Shown here: positions 9,723 to 18,370 of the stretch, in pieces | Position numbering within the stretch: position 1 is the stretch's first letter | How the letters are laid out: every line of letters begins with the position of its first letter | From: Candidatus Contubernalis alkalaceticus | Lineage (GTDB): Bacteria > Bacillota > Dethiobacteria > SKNC01 | Direction of reading: 5' to 3' | DNA length: 64,000 nucleotides | Assembly: GCF_022558445.1 (NCBI RefSeq) | Contig: NZ_CP054699.1 | Location: 2,620,001 to 2,684,000 of the forward strand | Position numbers and translations under genes: made by a program | Notes under the pieces: generated by a model | What the model saw: the letters and a program-made list of their open reading frames with translations, nothing else | What the model was told of the DNA's origin: nothing | Databases searched by the model: none

Positions 9723-9766
9723 AAAGAAAGAAGAAAGATTTTTAAAACTTTCTTCTTTCTTTTTTG
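9723..9766 (+). terminator. Terminator after the aminotransferase
   Basis: A 15-bp inverted repeat (AAAGAAAGAAGAAAG with its complement) is followed by a T run on the plus strand, about 65 bases after the stop codon. Confidence 0.85.
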
Positions 9767-9967
9767 GGTTAAATAATCACTATTTATAAGTATTATTTAG
9801 TAATACTGACTTATTTTAAATTTTTTGATTATTAAGAACCATATTCTAAGATATATACCATATATGAATAATTTTTATATGTTAATTTGTATTATACATA
9901 TTTACTTTTCCAGGAATCCAAGTTAGGATGATGAAAGATATTATTTTATTTAAGAGGGGTGATTATA
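9767..9967. other. AT-rich intergenic stretch
   Basis: Together with the preceding terminator this makes about 308 bases without a gene. The sequence is very AT-rich and may hold the promoter for the next gene; I see no repeat, RNA or reading frame I can support. Confidence 0.5.
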
Positions 9968-10555
9968 ATGCCTTTTATTTTGACAGCCTTACTGATTCTT
10001 CTAGCCCGGGTTATCGATGTTTCCCTGGGAACAATCCGTATTCTACTACTGATGCAGGGAAGCCGTGGTTATGCTGCAATAATTGGTTTTTTTGAATGCT
10101 TAATCTACATCTTTATATTGGGAATGATGGTCCAACATCTCGACAGTCCAATAAACCTGATTTTTTATTCCCTGGGATTTGCACTGGGTAATTATATAGG
10201 AAGCCTGTTAGAGGAAAAGATCGCCATAGGCCATGTGACTCTACAATTAATTTCCAAACACTGCTCTTACCAATTGATAAAAGAAATTAGAAACCTGGGG
10301 TATGGGGTAACCGTCTGTAACGGCTATGGAAAAGATCAGGCCGAAAGATGTCTTTTGCATATTCTAACAAAAAGAAAAAAACTTGCTATTTTATTAAAAC
10401 ACATAGAAGCCATTGATAAGGAATGTTTTATTACTGTATTAGACGCCAAAAAAATATCCGGAGGCTTTTTTGGCCAAGATACTTTCAACCAGAAGGTTCC
10501 GTTATTCAGCAAAAAAAACGCTGCTTTTAAATTAGCAAAAGCAAAAAAAATATAA
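9968..10555 (+). CDS. UPF0316 membrane protein (DUF5698 + DUF2179)
   Basis: The 195-residue protein has three N-terminal membrane helices with the family block ARVIDVSLGTIRILLLMQG, and a C-terminal DUF2179 domain (about 115-175, YGVTVCNGYG...FITVLDAKKISGGFF). The family is widespread in Firmicutes with no assigned role; DUF2179 is also found in YitT-type proteins. ATG 9968 is chosen over GTG 9959 because AGAGGGGTG then sits about 8 bases upstream. Confidence 0.85.
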   Translation: MPFILTALLILLARVIDVSLGTIRILLLMQGSRGYAAIIGFFECLIYIFILGMMVQHLDSPINLIFYSLGFALGNYIGSLLEEKIAIGHVTLQLISKHCSYQLIKEIRNLGYGVTVCNGYGKDQAERCLLHILTKRKKLAILLKHIEAIDKECFITVLDAKKISGGFFGQDTFNQKVPLFSKKNAAFKLAKAKKI

Positions 10556-10562
10556 TTTCGAT

Positions 10563-10596
10563 ATAGAAGAGGACTGCCTTTAGGCTGACCTCTTCT
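10563..10596. terminator. Hairpin between convergent genes
   Basis: The perfect arms TAGAAGAGG / CCTCTTCTA lie between the convergent UPF0316 and ferritin-like genes. The following T-richness is weak on both strands, so it may be a bidirectional terminator. Confidence 0.5.
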
Positions 10597-10651
10597 AACT
10601 TTAATACCTTTTCTATTCAACCGACAAATAGTTAATTAAACATCTAAAGAT

Positions 10652-11140
10652 TTAAGCAGGGGAAAAACCCTGTCTATCCCACCACTCTTCTCTGGCCATC
10701 TCGTACATTTTTTCCAAAGATTCCATATGTTCCCTTTCCCATTCCACCAGATTCTCATACAATTCTTTAGCTCTGGGGTTTCCAGTTTTTTCAGCTGCTT
10801 CCCGGTAAAAATCTATTGAGGCCTTTTCCATCAGTATACCGATTCTTAAGACCGATACCTCCAGGGATCCTGATTCAGAATTCATATTCTCCCGTCTAAA
10901 AATACCCGGTGACTGCCCCTTCACCGGCTTATCTGCATCATTTTGGCCATTTGTCCCTTCAGAAATATCACGATACAAAGCCCTTAACCATGTCTCATGC
11001 TTTTTTTCTTCCTCTGCCAGCAGATTAAATGACTCTTTAACTTCCAAATCATCTGTTTTTTCTGCCGCCAGGCGATAAAAACTATAACCTTCAACCTCAT
11101 TTATAACGGCTGTCTTAATGATTTCCAACTCATTTACCAT
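10652..11140 (-). CDS. Ferritin-like/rubrerythrin-type diiron protein
   Basis: The 162-residue protein is a four-helix ferritin-like domain with two repeats of helix pairs. The likely iron ligands are in EVEGYSFYRLAAEKT, EEEKKHETW, EKASIDFYREAAEKT and EREHMESL. There is no rubredoxin CXXC domain, so it resembles the short rubrerythrin family rather than full rubrerythrin. It may handle iron or peroxide. ATG 11140 has GGGGAGGG upstream and overlaps the end of the DUF3793 gene by 11 bases, implying translational coupling in the three-gene set at 10652-12555. Confidence 0.8.
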   Translation of the reverse strand: MVNELEIIKTAVINEVEGYSFYRLAAEKTDDLEVKESFNLLAEEEKKHETWLRALYRDISEGTNGQNDADKPVKGQSPGIFRRENMNSESGSLEVSVLRIGILMEKASIDFYREAAEKTGNPRAKELYENLVEWEREHMESLEKMYEMAREEWWDRQGFSPA

Positions 11141-11873
11141 ATGGTTTACCCTCCCCATCAAAACTTAGTATATTATAATAATTCTCCAAAGAGAATGAAT
11201 TTCCTTGATAAATATTATCATTTTTACCATCTAACATTTCTAATTTTTTACCGCATTGCTCGAAACAGCAACCATAACTGCTTGGCTTACTATGTTCTTC
11301 CCAAAACTTTAATATCTCCCCTGGAACTTCTTTTTTTTCCAATATTCTTTTTGCTTTTTCCCTGGCTTCCTTAAATCTTTCATAGGTTCTGACAGACAAC
11401 CCCCGATGACCGTAATATCTCCATCCTTTAATTTCCGTAAGCTTTAAAGTGGGGCAGCCAATAAAACCAAGGACATCCTTTACCGGATATCCTAAAAAAA
11501 CTCCTATTTCATGAGGAAAGCTGGAACCCTTTATTTTTTTTACCAGAAAATGTACATAATTTTTTAGGGAGTATTCCCTTGGATAATTTAAATCCTTTAA
11601 AAGCAGCTGCACCGACTTCTGACTCAGGGTATTATTTAATGCTTCAAGGTGCAGGAAAAAAACCTGCCTTTTATGTTTTTTTTCCTGCACTTCAATCACT
11701 TTAAAGCAGTTATATTCTTCCAGAATTTTTTTCCCCTCTTCCCACTGATCTTTTCGTTCTCCTCTCATAGAGATATTCATTAATTCTGCAGGTTTAACTC
11801 CAGCTAGAGTTGCCCCGACCTTTTCTATAAAGGAATTTAATACAGGATTCAGGTACTTTTTTTCTTGAATCAT
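11130..11873 (-). CDS. DUF3793 family protein
   Basis: The 247-residue protein is recognised from the DUF3793 core: HEIGVFLGYPVKDVLGFIG, followed by KGWRYYGHRG and RFKEAREKAK. The C-terminus has a cysteine group (YGCCFEQCGKK) that could bind metal. The family is common in anaerobic Firmicutes and has no known function. Its start is two bases from the upstream stop, and its end overlaps the ferritin-like gene, so the three genes form one operon. Confidence 0.75.
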   Translation of the reverse strand: MIQEKKYLNPVLNSFIEKVGATLAGVKPAELMNISMRGERKDQWEEGKKILEEYNCFKVIEVQEKKHKRQVFFLHLEALNNTLSQKSVQLLLKDLNYPREYSLKNYVHFLVKKIKGSSFPHEIGVFLGYPVKDVLGFIGCPTLKLTEIKGWRYYGHRGLSVRTYERFKEAREKAKRILEKKEVPGEILKFWEEHSKPSSYGCCFEQCGKKLEMLDGKNDNIYQGNSFSLENYYNILSFDGEGKPYGK

Positions 11874-11874
11874 T

Positions 11875-12555
11875 TTACCTCACCAACTTTAATCCATCTT
11901 TCCAGTCATTAAATTCTAAAATTATGTCAGAAATAGTTTTAATAATTTCTTCTCTTTTCTTTTCTCTAAGGCTCTTAGAAAATTCTAACTGAATGGTATT
12001 AAAAAGCTCCCCATAACCAGGATAATGGCTGGAGGGATCCCCCAGACGATGATGAACTAACGAAGGATAACCATAAAAATAAAAATCCTCCTTAATTCTA
12101 ATCCCAGGAATTTTTTCCTTTAGATAATGTGTAAATCTAGGAATAAACCACCGGCGTAACTTCTCAGAACAACTGGCCCCTTTATATGTGCCGATTTCCA
12201 CGTCAAAACTGGGCCTGTCTGCCATACCATGAATACTCAAATGAAGGTATGGTGAAACAATTTGGCCATTTTTATCAAGGATTTCCTGTTTTTTTAGAAT
12301 CTCATTCAATACCATGCGATATTCCTCTACAGCTTTCCTGTTTTTTGAATTTAAGGTGCGATTCAAATCTGCTTCCACCCTGGAGATGAGAGAAATAATG
12401 CCGCCACAACCAATTTTTTGTGTCGTTTTTCTAACAATCTCCTCTGTATATAAATCACTTTTGGGAGGTTTAGCATGAACAGCATCCAGGTGGCCTTTCA
12501 TTTTTCCACTGCCTATTGAATATTTAAGATAATTAAGATATTTATAACTGGTCAT
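11875..12555 (-). CDS. N-formylglutamate amidohydrolase-like protein
   Basis: The 226-residue protein looks like a divergent member of the FGase superfamily. It has SRVEADLNR (the R...DxNR motif), LSIHGMADRPSFDVEIGT (HG...D..GT) and NTIQLEFSKSLR (IQ-E...LR). FGases are zinc hydrolases of formylated amino acids, but divergent members may act on other amides. The N-terminal metal motif is only weakly recognisable (DAVHAKPPKSD). It is first in the operon with DUF3793 and the ferritin-like protein. The substrate is unknown. Confidence 0.55.
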   Translation of the reverse strand: MTSYKYLNYLKYSIGSGKMKGHLDAVHAKPPKSDLYTEEIVRKTTQKIGCGGIISLISRVEADLNRTLNSKNRKAVEEYRMVLNEILKKQEILDKNGQIVSPYLHLSIHGMADRPSFDVEIGTYKGASCSEKLRRWFIPRFTHYLKEKIPGIRIKEDFYFYGYPSLVHHRLGDPSSHYPGYGELFNTIQLEFSKSLREKKREEIIKTISDIILEFNDWKDGLKLVR

Positions 12556-12737
12556 ATTTTACTCCAAAATTTATTTAATATCTTTTCTTATATCTTTTGT
12601 CCAATGAGTTAAAAAGATAACTGAAATTTTATTAAAGTTTTAGAAAATGCCGGCTCAAATAATTACTTAAATACCTGAAAACCTATATGTCCTGAAAAGC
12701 TTTTTCCTTATTATAACACTAATGCAAAATTTTAATT

Positions 12738-12784
12738 AAAAAACTCTCTCCGGCGGCTTCAATTAAGCCTCCGGAGAGAGTTTC
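12738..12784 (-). terminator. Terminator after selD
   Basis: A long stem (AAACTCTCTCCGG...CCGGAGAGAGTTT, arms 12741-12759 and 12765-12783, one mismatch) is followed by six Ts on the minus strand. It lies just downstream of the selD stop. Confidence 0.92.
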
Positions 12785-12800
12785 GTTTAATCAATTATAA

Positions 12801-13847
12801 TTAATCCCTGGATACAGTAACTATACCGGGATTGTTTACAGCCTCTCCAATTATTTCTGCCCGAAGTCCCTTCTCCTTTAAACGAAGAAGCAGTTCATCG
12901 GCTTCCTCTGGGACGACAGATAGCAGCAGCCCTCCAGAAGTCTGGGGGTCAAAAAGAAGCAGAGCTTCCAACTGGCTTACCGAAGGCTTGATCTCAATGC
13001 AGGATTTTAAATAATCCTTGTTACGATAAGCTCCCCCGGGAACAAGCCCCTCCTCTGCCAGTTCCTTAACCTTATTTAAGAAAGGAACCCGTGAGAAATT
13101 GAGACGGAAACCTACTTTACCGGCACATGCCATCTCGTACATATGTCCCAAAAGACCAAAACCAGTCACATCAGTGCAGGCGCTTACGTTAAATGCCAGC
13201 GATGCCTCCGCCGCCCCTGCATTTAACTCAGCCATTAAGAATACAGCCTCCCGGGCTTCATCCTGGCTGATCACTTCCCCTTTCAAAGCTGTGCTGATTA
13301 CCCCTGTACCCAGGGGCTTAGTCAGAATCAGTTTATCCCCTGCTCTGCTTCCGGCGTTGGTTTTTATCTTATCCGGATGAACGATTCCGGTGACAGACAG
13401 TCCGTATTTAGGTTCTTTATCGTCTACACTGTGACCGCCCAGACTAAGAGCGCCAGCCTCCTGAACCTTATCAAAACCACCTCTCAATATTTCCCCCAGC
13501 ACTGAAATATCTAATGTATTTACGGGAAAACACACAATATTCATAGCTGTTAGGGGCTTTCCCCCCATAGCATAAATATCACTCAAAGAATTGGCCGCCG
13601 CAATTTGACCAAACATGTAAGGGTCATCCACAATAGGCGTAAAAAAATCTAGGGTTTGAATCAATGCCGTGTTTTCATCCAGTTTATAAACTCCAGCGTC
13701 GTCAAAAGTATCACTGCCTACCAAAAGCTTTCCATCTTTCTGCTGTGGTAACAGGCTCAGAACCTGAGCCAGGGTCCCGGGACCGATTTTTGCTGCTCAC
13801 CCGGCACTGCAGCTGAGCTGTGTGAGTTTAATCTTCTGCTCATCCAT
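12801..13847 (-). CDS. selD: Selenide, water dikinase SelD, itself a selenoprotein (Sec at codon 17)
   Basis: SelD makes selenophosphate from selenide and ATP, the selenium donor for SelA. Reading from ATG 13847 gives MDEQKIKLTQLSCSAG, an in-frame TGA at 13797-13799, then AAKIGPGTLAQ, so residue 17 is selenocysteine in the catalytic SCSAGUAAK loop. The full protein has 348 residues, the normal family length; a call beginning at 13724 would miss the catalytic loop. Glycine-rich ATP-binding blocks (GSDTFDDAGVY, CTDVTGFGLLGH, DPQTSGGLL) follow. The ATG has AGAGGGTG upstream. Its Sec decoding needs the SelA, SelB and tRNA-Sec encoded at the start of the window. Confidence 0.96.
13754..13770 (-). 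promoter_or_regulatory. Bacterial SECIS hairpin inside selD
   Basis: The transcript reads GGCTCAGGTTCTGAGCC, a 6-bp stem with a GGTTC apical loop, beginning 26 nt after the TGA codon. Size and loop resemble the E. coli fdhF SECIS (GGTTGCAGGTCTGCACC, from memory). The loop guanine is about 32 nt from the UGA, within the range accepted for bacterial SECIS elements. Confidence 0.85.
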
Positions 13848-14062
13848 AATTTAACACCCTCTTTTGATGATTTTTCCAGTATTTCTTTTGAATATAATAA
13901 GTATAACATATATTACAGGTACTTTAAAATGCAGGTTCTCACCTTATCCATCAATTAAAGTATAATTTTTAATCATTTATGGAGATATTAAATAATAATA
14001 AGAGACAATGTGATCATCATTATAGACTTCCCTTTAAAAAGCCATCATTGGAGGGTACTTCT

Positions 14063-14551
14063 TTGAACAAATCCAAATATGAAAAAAAACTAGACAGAAT
14101 CATGAAAAACCTGAAAATAAATAAGTATGACTACAACTGGGACAGGTACGGAAGTTGGATACAGTTTCACTACAAAGAAGACCTATACAGGTTGGAACAC
14201 AATATTGAAAAAGCCAGAATTCAAGGTATTATCATACATTATGGATCAGAGGCTTTCGCCCAGATTGTATTGGCCCTGGAAGATTTATACAAGGTAATTA
14301 ACCGGGGAATTTACAATCTGGACACCTGGCTATCCGGAATGAGGCTGCCCTCTGAAATTAATAATACTAATGAATATTATGAACTTCTGGGTTTCACTCA
14401 AAAGCCCTCCTCCGTAAATGAAATATGGGAGCAGTATCATAAGCGTATTAAAAATTTAGACTTGGACAATAATGGCACAAAACCTGCGGCAGAAGCCTTA
14501 AAAGAAGCCGCTGAAAGGGCTGTAGAACAGTTAACGGGTCACGCACAATAA
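14063..14551 (+). CDS. Protein of unknown function with a J-domain-like C-terminus
   Basis: I do not recognise this 162-residue protein. The first half is basic and helical; the C-terminal third (YYELLGFTQKPSSVNEIWE onward) resembles the start of a DnaJ domain but has no HPD motif, so a chaperone role is doubtful. I prefer TTG 14063, six bases after GGAGGG, over ATG 13979, which has no ribosome-binding site. It lies between selD and the TasA-like gene and is the only plus-strand host gene in this stretch. Confidence 0.6.
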   Translation: MNKSKYEKKLDRIMKNLKINKYDYNWDRYGSWIQFHYKEDLYRLEHNIEKARIQGIIIHYGSEAFAQIVLALEDLYKVINRGIYNLDTWLSGMRLPSEINNTNEYYELLGFTQKPSSVNEIWEQYHKRIKNLDLDNNGTKPAAEALKEAAERAVEQLTGHAQ

Positions 14552-14610
14552 TACACAATAGCCTTTGATATCCGGCGCTGCTTATAGCCGGTCAAACGCA
14601 CTAATCTACG

Positions 14611-14655
14611 ACATAACAAAACACTGCTATGGATACACGCAGTGTTTTGTTATGT
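14611..14655. terminator. Perfect 17-bp inverted repeat, probably a bidirectional terminator
   Basis: The arms ACATAACAAAACACTGC and GCAGTGTTTTGTTATGT are perfect complements around an 11-base loop. They lie between the convergent J-like and TasA-like genes. The core AAAACACTGC/GCAGTGTTT recurs in the rnpB terminator at 18350-18377. Confidence 0.75.
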
Positions 14656-14685
14656 GCAAAAGCTAACTAATAATCATTATGATTA

Positions 14686-16065
14686 TTAGTTCAGATTAAT
14701 AGACTCAAAGCTCACAGCAGCCTTATCCGCTGCTCCTGCTTCAAGACTTTTTGCAATTAATGCACCCATAATTCTTGAACTTCCTAACAATTTTACGTCA
14801 GCGTTGGGGGCATAGAGCCCTCCCCGGAAGACTGTATTGCCGGAACCGAAATTGACACTGTTTCCTTGAACATACATGATCAATCTGCTGGCTGTTCCTG
14901 CTGCATTAATATTAATGGTTTGGGTAACCTGATTGAAATTATCAACATAAAGCAGCAATCTTCCGGAACCCTGCAGGACAATATGACCTGCAATGCTCAA
15001 TGAACCAACCCGGATAATTCGATCAGTATTTCCGGTATTTATGTAAAGAGTACTATTTCCTGTTATGTTTATACTTGAATAATAACTATCGTTTTCTATT
15101 GTATAGTTTGAAGAATTCACCGTTAAATTTCCCAAAGCCGGTAAATCAGTGGGATAGGCCGGGAGATTATACGTCCTTTTACTATCAAGAGTAAAAACAC
15201 TTCCAGTTATGGCATCATCAATAGTGCGTCCAGAGCCTGGTACATTTATTACGTTTTCCGGGTCCCCACCTGGCCCAATGAATACATTTCCAACAATAAC
15301 ATCATTTTGAAAATTTAAAGAAACACTATTTTGGGCTGTAGAGTTTGTGGCAATATTTCCTATAATCTTTGTGCTGCCGTTAACCCTAATGGTATCATCA
15401 ACAAAAACAGCCATGCTAAAGTCCTGGATATTTTCATCAATGCTGCTGACGTAAGGGTTTTCCGGCCATACCTGGTTAACAGCTTCGTTTGAACTTTGTA
15501 CCGCTTGAAAAACTGCAGATAGCTTAAATACTTTTCCCTGATACTGGTTATCAGTGTTTAAACCGTCAAGACAGACTCTAAGACATAGTACCGCCTGTCG
15601 CTCTGTCTCAGATGCACCGCTATAGGTTCCCGGCAGGGGATGCTCATAATACCAGGTGTTCCCATCTCTTATCCACCCCTGAGCAGAATTTCCTTCACCG
15701 GACACTTGAGATCCCATGTCTAAGTCACAGAAACCCCAGTAAACTACATCTAAATCTGGATCAGGAAAAAAAGGAGTTCCGTCCTGGTTGTACCAACTTC
15801 CGGTGATAACAGCCCTTATATAGGCAGCCTTGGTTCCCATATTAATGATAGTATATTCTTTTTCTGTACAGTCACCGGGGTTCCAGTTTTCAACCATATA
15901 AGCTGGCGGAGTTATTGTTTCATCCGCCTGAATAAGGACGGTGCCGGCAGTAAATGTATTCGCAATGGAATCACTTTCATATGTAAACCAGGCCATAGTT
16001 CCTAAAGACATAGCGGCTGCTGCCAGCGTTATCATAATCAAACTTGAAATAATTTTCTTTTTCAT
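14686..16065 (-). CDS. Secreted protein with TasA/camelysin-type N-terminus and adhesin/pilus-like C-terminal region
   Basis: The 459-residue protein starts with a SipW-dependent-type signal peptide: MKKKII, a hydrophobic segment, then GTMAWFTYESDSIANTFTAGTV, as in TasA and CalY fibre proteins. An N-terminal beta domain (about 35-195) follows. The C-terminal half is a beta-rich, Asn/Ser/Gly-rich region (GNIATNSTAQNSVSL, LQGSGRLLLYVDN, FRGGLYAPNADVKLLGSS) like the polymer-forming or PilX-type domains of surface proteins. No SipW peptidase gene is in the window. ATG 16065 has GGGGGA upstream. Its upstream region was duplicated by the IS insertion at 16259. Confidence 0.75.
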   Translation of the reverse strand: MKKKIISSLIMITLAAAAMSLGTMAWFTYESDSIANTFTAGTVLIQADETITPPAYMVENWNPGDCTEKEYTIINMGTKAAYIRAVITGSWYNQDGTPFFPDPDLDVVYWGFCDLDMGSQVSGEGNSAQGWIRDGNTWYYEHPLPGTYSGASETERQAVLCLRVCLDGLNTDNQYQGKVFKLSAVFQAVQSSNEAVNQVWPENPYVSSIDENIQDFSMAVFVDDTIRVNGSTKIIGNIATNSTAQNSVSLNFQNDVIVGNVFIGPGGDPENVINVPGSGRTIDDAITGSVFTLDSKRTYNLPAYPTDLPALGNLTVNSSNYTIENDSYYSSINITGNSTLYINTGNTDRIIRVGSLSIAGHIVLQGSGRLLLYVDNFNQVTQTININAAGTASRLIMYVQGNSVNFGSGNTVFRGGLYAPNADVKLLGSSRIMGALIAKSLEAGAADKAAVSFESINLN

Positions 16066-16101
16066 AGATAATCCCCCGCAAACTGGTTCTTGTGTACAAA
16101 C

Positions 16102-16258
16102 ATTAAACTGTAGCACAATTGGAAACCAAACAATAATAATACTAATTATACATTATTCACCTGTTTTTGTAAATATTTTTAAACATTCTTTGTTTTGCTG
16201 TTGTTTTTTCATTTTTTTCGTATAAAAGCAAAGGCAAAAAACACTGCGAGAAAAACGC
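16102..16258. repeat. Left copy of the 157-bp direct repeat flanking IS copy 1
   Basis: This stretch, from ATTAAACTGTAGCAC to GAGAAAAACGC, is repeated identically at 18214-18370, immediately beyond the right end of the IS. It holds the upstream region of the TasA-like gene and one half of the rnpB terminator hairpin. The position and identity mark it as a target-site duplication. Confidence 0.93.
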
Positions 16259-16403
16259 GGGTCTTTGACAGTTGAATAATGAACACATGTCTTAAAAGCC
16301 TTGAAAATAGGGCTTTTTTTATTGCAAATTTGTCAATTTTTCACCTATTTCTATTGAGTATTATTGAGTATTATGTTATAATATAAGGGATTGGGGGGTT
16401 AAT

Positions 16404-18116
16404 ATGAGATTGTCTATTTCGAAATCAAAAAATTCCACATCTCTTTACGTAATTAAATCAACTTATGAGAATGGTGTACATTCATCAAAGATTGTTGAAA
16501 AACTTGGAACAGTTAATGATTTGAGTAAAAAGTTAAACGGCCAGGATCCCATTGAATGGGCAAAGAAATACATAGCAGAGCTGAATCAAAAAGAGAAGGA
16601 AGAAAAGCTTGATGTGTTGGTAAAGTACTCACCTTCCAAGGTCATTACGAAAGATGAACAGCGCTCTTTTAACGGTGGTTATCTTTTTCTTCAACAAATA
16701 TACTATCAACTTGGCCTTCACAAAATATGTAAAGAAATGTTAGGAAAATACAAGGTTACATATGACCTAAACTCCATACTCTCCAGATTGATTTACGGAA
16801 GAATAATCTTCCCTTCATCTAAGCTCGCCACTTACCAACTTTCCTCAAGATTTATAGAACAACCTAACTTTGAACTTCAACATATATACAGAGCTCTTGA
16901 AGTTATTGCTAAGGAAACGGATTTTTTACAATCATCCTTGTACAACAACAGTTTAAAAGTTTCTAAGAGAAATACTGGTGTACTTTATTATGATTGCACC
17001 AATTATTTTTTTGAAATTGAACAGGCAGATGGCGATAAGCAATACGGTCCATCAAAAGAGCATAGACCAAACCCAATCATTCAAATGGGCCTATTTATGG
17101 ATGGAGACGGTATCCCTCTTGCATTTAGCATCAACAAAGGAAATACAAATGAACAATTAACACTAAAACCCTTAGAAAAGAAAATTCTATCTGATTTTAA
17201 TCTTTCTAAATTTATCGTATGTACCGATGCCGGTCTAGCGTCCAAAAATAACAGAAAATTTAACGACAGGGAAGAACGAGCATTTATTACAACTCAATCA
17301 ATTAAGAAATTAAAAGCACATCTAAAAAAATGGGCACTTGATCCAAACGAATGGCACCTCTCTAACGATGTAAAAACCTATGACATCTCTAAACTAGATG
17401 ATGAGAAAGCTAAAAATAAAATGTTTTACAAAGAACGTTGGATTAAAGAAAATGACCTTGAACAAAAAATCATTGTGACGTACTCTATCAAGTATAGAGA
17501 TTATCAAAGAAAAATCCGTAATTCACAGATAGAACGTGCACAAAAAACAATAGATTCAAATCCTACAAAAATAAAAAAATGTAATCAGAATGATTGCAGA
17601 AGATTTATTAAAAAAACTAATTTTACTCCTGATGGAGAAATTGCTGAAAAAGAAATATACAGTATTGATACAGAGGTTATCGCTAAAGAAGAAGCCTTTG
17701 ATGGGTTTTATGCTGTATGTACAAACCTTGAGGATGATGCTTCTGAAATAATTAAAGTAAACAATAGACGATGGGAGATTGAAGAATGTTTTAGAATTAT
17801 GAAAAGTGAATTTAAAGCCAGACCTGTTTATTTAAGCCGTGATGACAGAATAGAAGCACATTTTACAACTTGCTTTATATCCTTAATTATTTACAGATTA
17901 TTGGAAAAAAAGCTTGGTGAGAAATATACCTGCAGTGAAATAATTAGAGGATTAAAGGATATGAACTTTCATGAAATAAAGGGGGAGGGTTACACTCCAA
18001 CATATACGAGAACTGACTTTACTGATGATTTACATGAGGCATTTGATTTCCGTACAGACTACCAGATTATAAAAACAAAACAAATGAAAAAAATTTTTAA
18101 AGCGACAAAAAAATAA
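16404..18116 (+). CDS. IS1634-family (IS4-like DDE) transposase, copy 1
   Basis: The 570-residue transposase catalyses excision and insertion of the element. It has an RNase H-like DDE core: the first acidic block is YYDCTNYFFEIE, the second CTDAGLASKNN, and the third the Y-(2)-R-(3)-E-(6)-K-like segment NNRRWEIEECFRIMKSEFKARPVYL. Length and layout fit the IS1634/IS1549 family. ATG follows TTGGGGGG. The gene is intact, and the copy at 43475 encodes the same protein, so both could be active. Confidence 0.93.
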   Translation: MRLSISKSKNSTSLYVIKSTYENGVHSSKIVEKLGTVNDLSKKLNGQDPIEWAKKYIAELNQKEKEEKLDVLVKYSPSKVITKDEQRSFNGGYLFLQQIYYQLGLHKICKEMLGKYKVTYDLNSILSRLIYGRIIFPSSKLATYQLSSRFIEQPNFELQHIYRALEVIAKETDFLQSSLYNNSLKVSKRNTGVLYYDCTNYFFEIEQADGDKQYGPSKEHRPNPIIQMGLFMDGDGIPLAFSINKGNTNEQLTLKPLEKKILSDFNLSKFIVCTDAGLASKNNRKFNDREERAFITTQSIKKLKAHLKKWALDPNEWHLSNDVKTYDISKLDDEKAKNKMFYKERWIKENDLEQKIIVTYSIKYRDYQRKIRNSQIERAQKTIDSNPTKIKKCNQNDCRRFIKKTNFTPDGEIAEKEIYSIDTEVIAKEEAFDGFYAVCTNLEDDASEIIKVNNRRWEIEECFRIMKSEFKARPVYLSRDDRIEAHFTTCFISLIIYRLLEKKLGEKYTCSEIIRGLKDMNFHEIKGEGYTPTYTRTDFTDDLHEAFDFRTDYQIIKTKQMKKIFKATKK

Positions 18117-18141
18117 AAACATTACTCACTTTTTTGAATAC

Positions 18142-18188
18142 AAAAAAAGCTTGATAATCCTTGTAAATCAGGGATCATCAAGCTTTTT
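18142..18188 (+). terminator. Terminator inside the right end of IS copy 1
   Basis: Arms AAAAAGCTTGAT and ATCAAGCTTTTT flank a loop of about 18 bases, with a T run on the plus strand. It follows the transposase stop by about 25 bases. Confidence 0.85.
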
Positions 18189-18213
18189 GCTTGTAACAAC
18201 TGTCAAAGACGAG

Positions 18214-18370
18214 ATTAAACTGTAGCACAATTGGAAACCAAACAATAATAATACTAATTATACATTATTCACCTGTTTTTGTAAATATTTTTAAACATTC
18301 TTTGTTTTGCTGTTGTTTTTTCATTTTTTTCGTATAAAAGCAAAGGCAAAAAACACTGCGAGAAAAACGC
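18214..18370. repeat. Right copy of the 157-bp direct repeat flanking IS copy 1
   Basis: Identical to 16102-16258. This copy runs directly into AGTGTTTATAAG, restoring the complete rnpB terminator hairpin, so it is the copy continuous with rnpB. Confidence 0.93.

Larger units (their letters stand above)
16259..18213 (+). mobile_element. IS1634/IS1549-like insertion sequence, copy 1 (1955 bp)
   Basis: The element starts GGGTCTTTGACAGTTG and ends CAACTGTCAAAGACGAG. The 14-bp terminal inverted repeat GTCTTTGACAGTTG is perfect (16261-16274 and 18197-18210); the outermost three bases differ. One transposase gene fills it. Hairpins with T runs sit inside both ends (about 16289-16321 and 18142-18187), which would insulate the transposase from outside transcription. 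The same element recurs at 43330-45284, exactly 27071 bases away, with identical sequence wherever I compared. It is inserted inside the rnpB terminator and flanked by a 157-bp duplication. Confidence 0.93.

Noticed and set aside
12801-13724. SelD as an N-terminally truncated protein starting at 13724
   Set aside because: The frame continues upstream through one TGA in the exact Sec position of the SelD catalytic loop to a good ATG at 13847, so the short call is an artefact of UGA.
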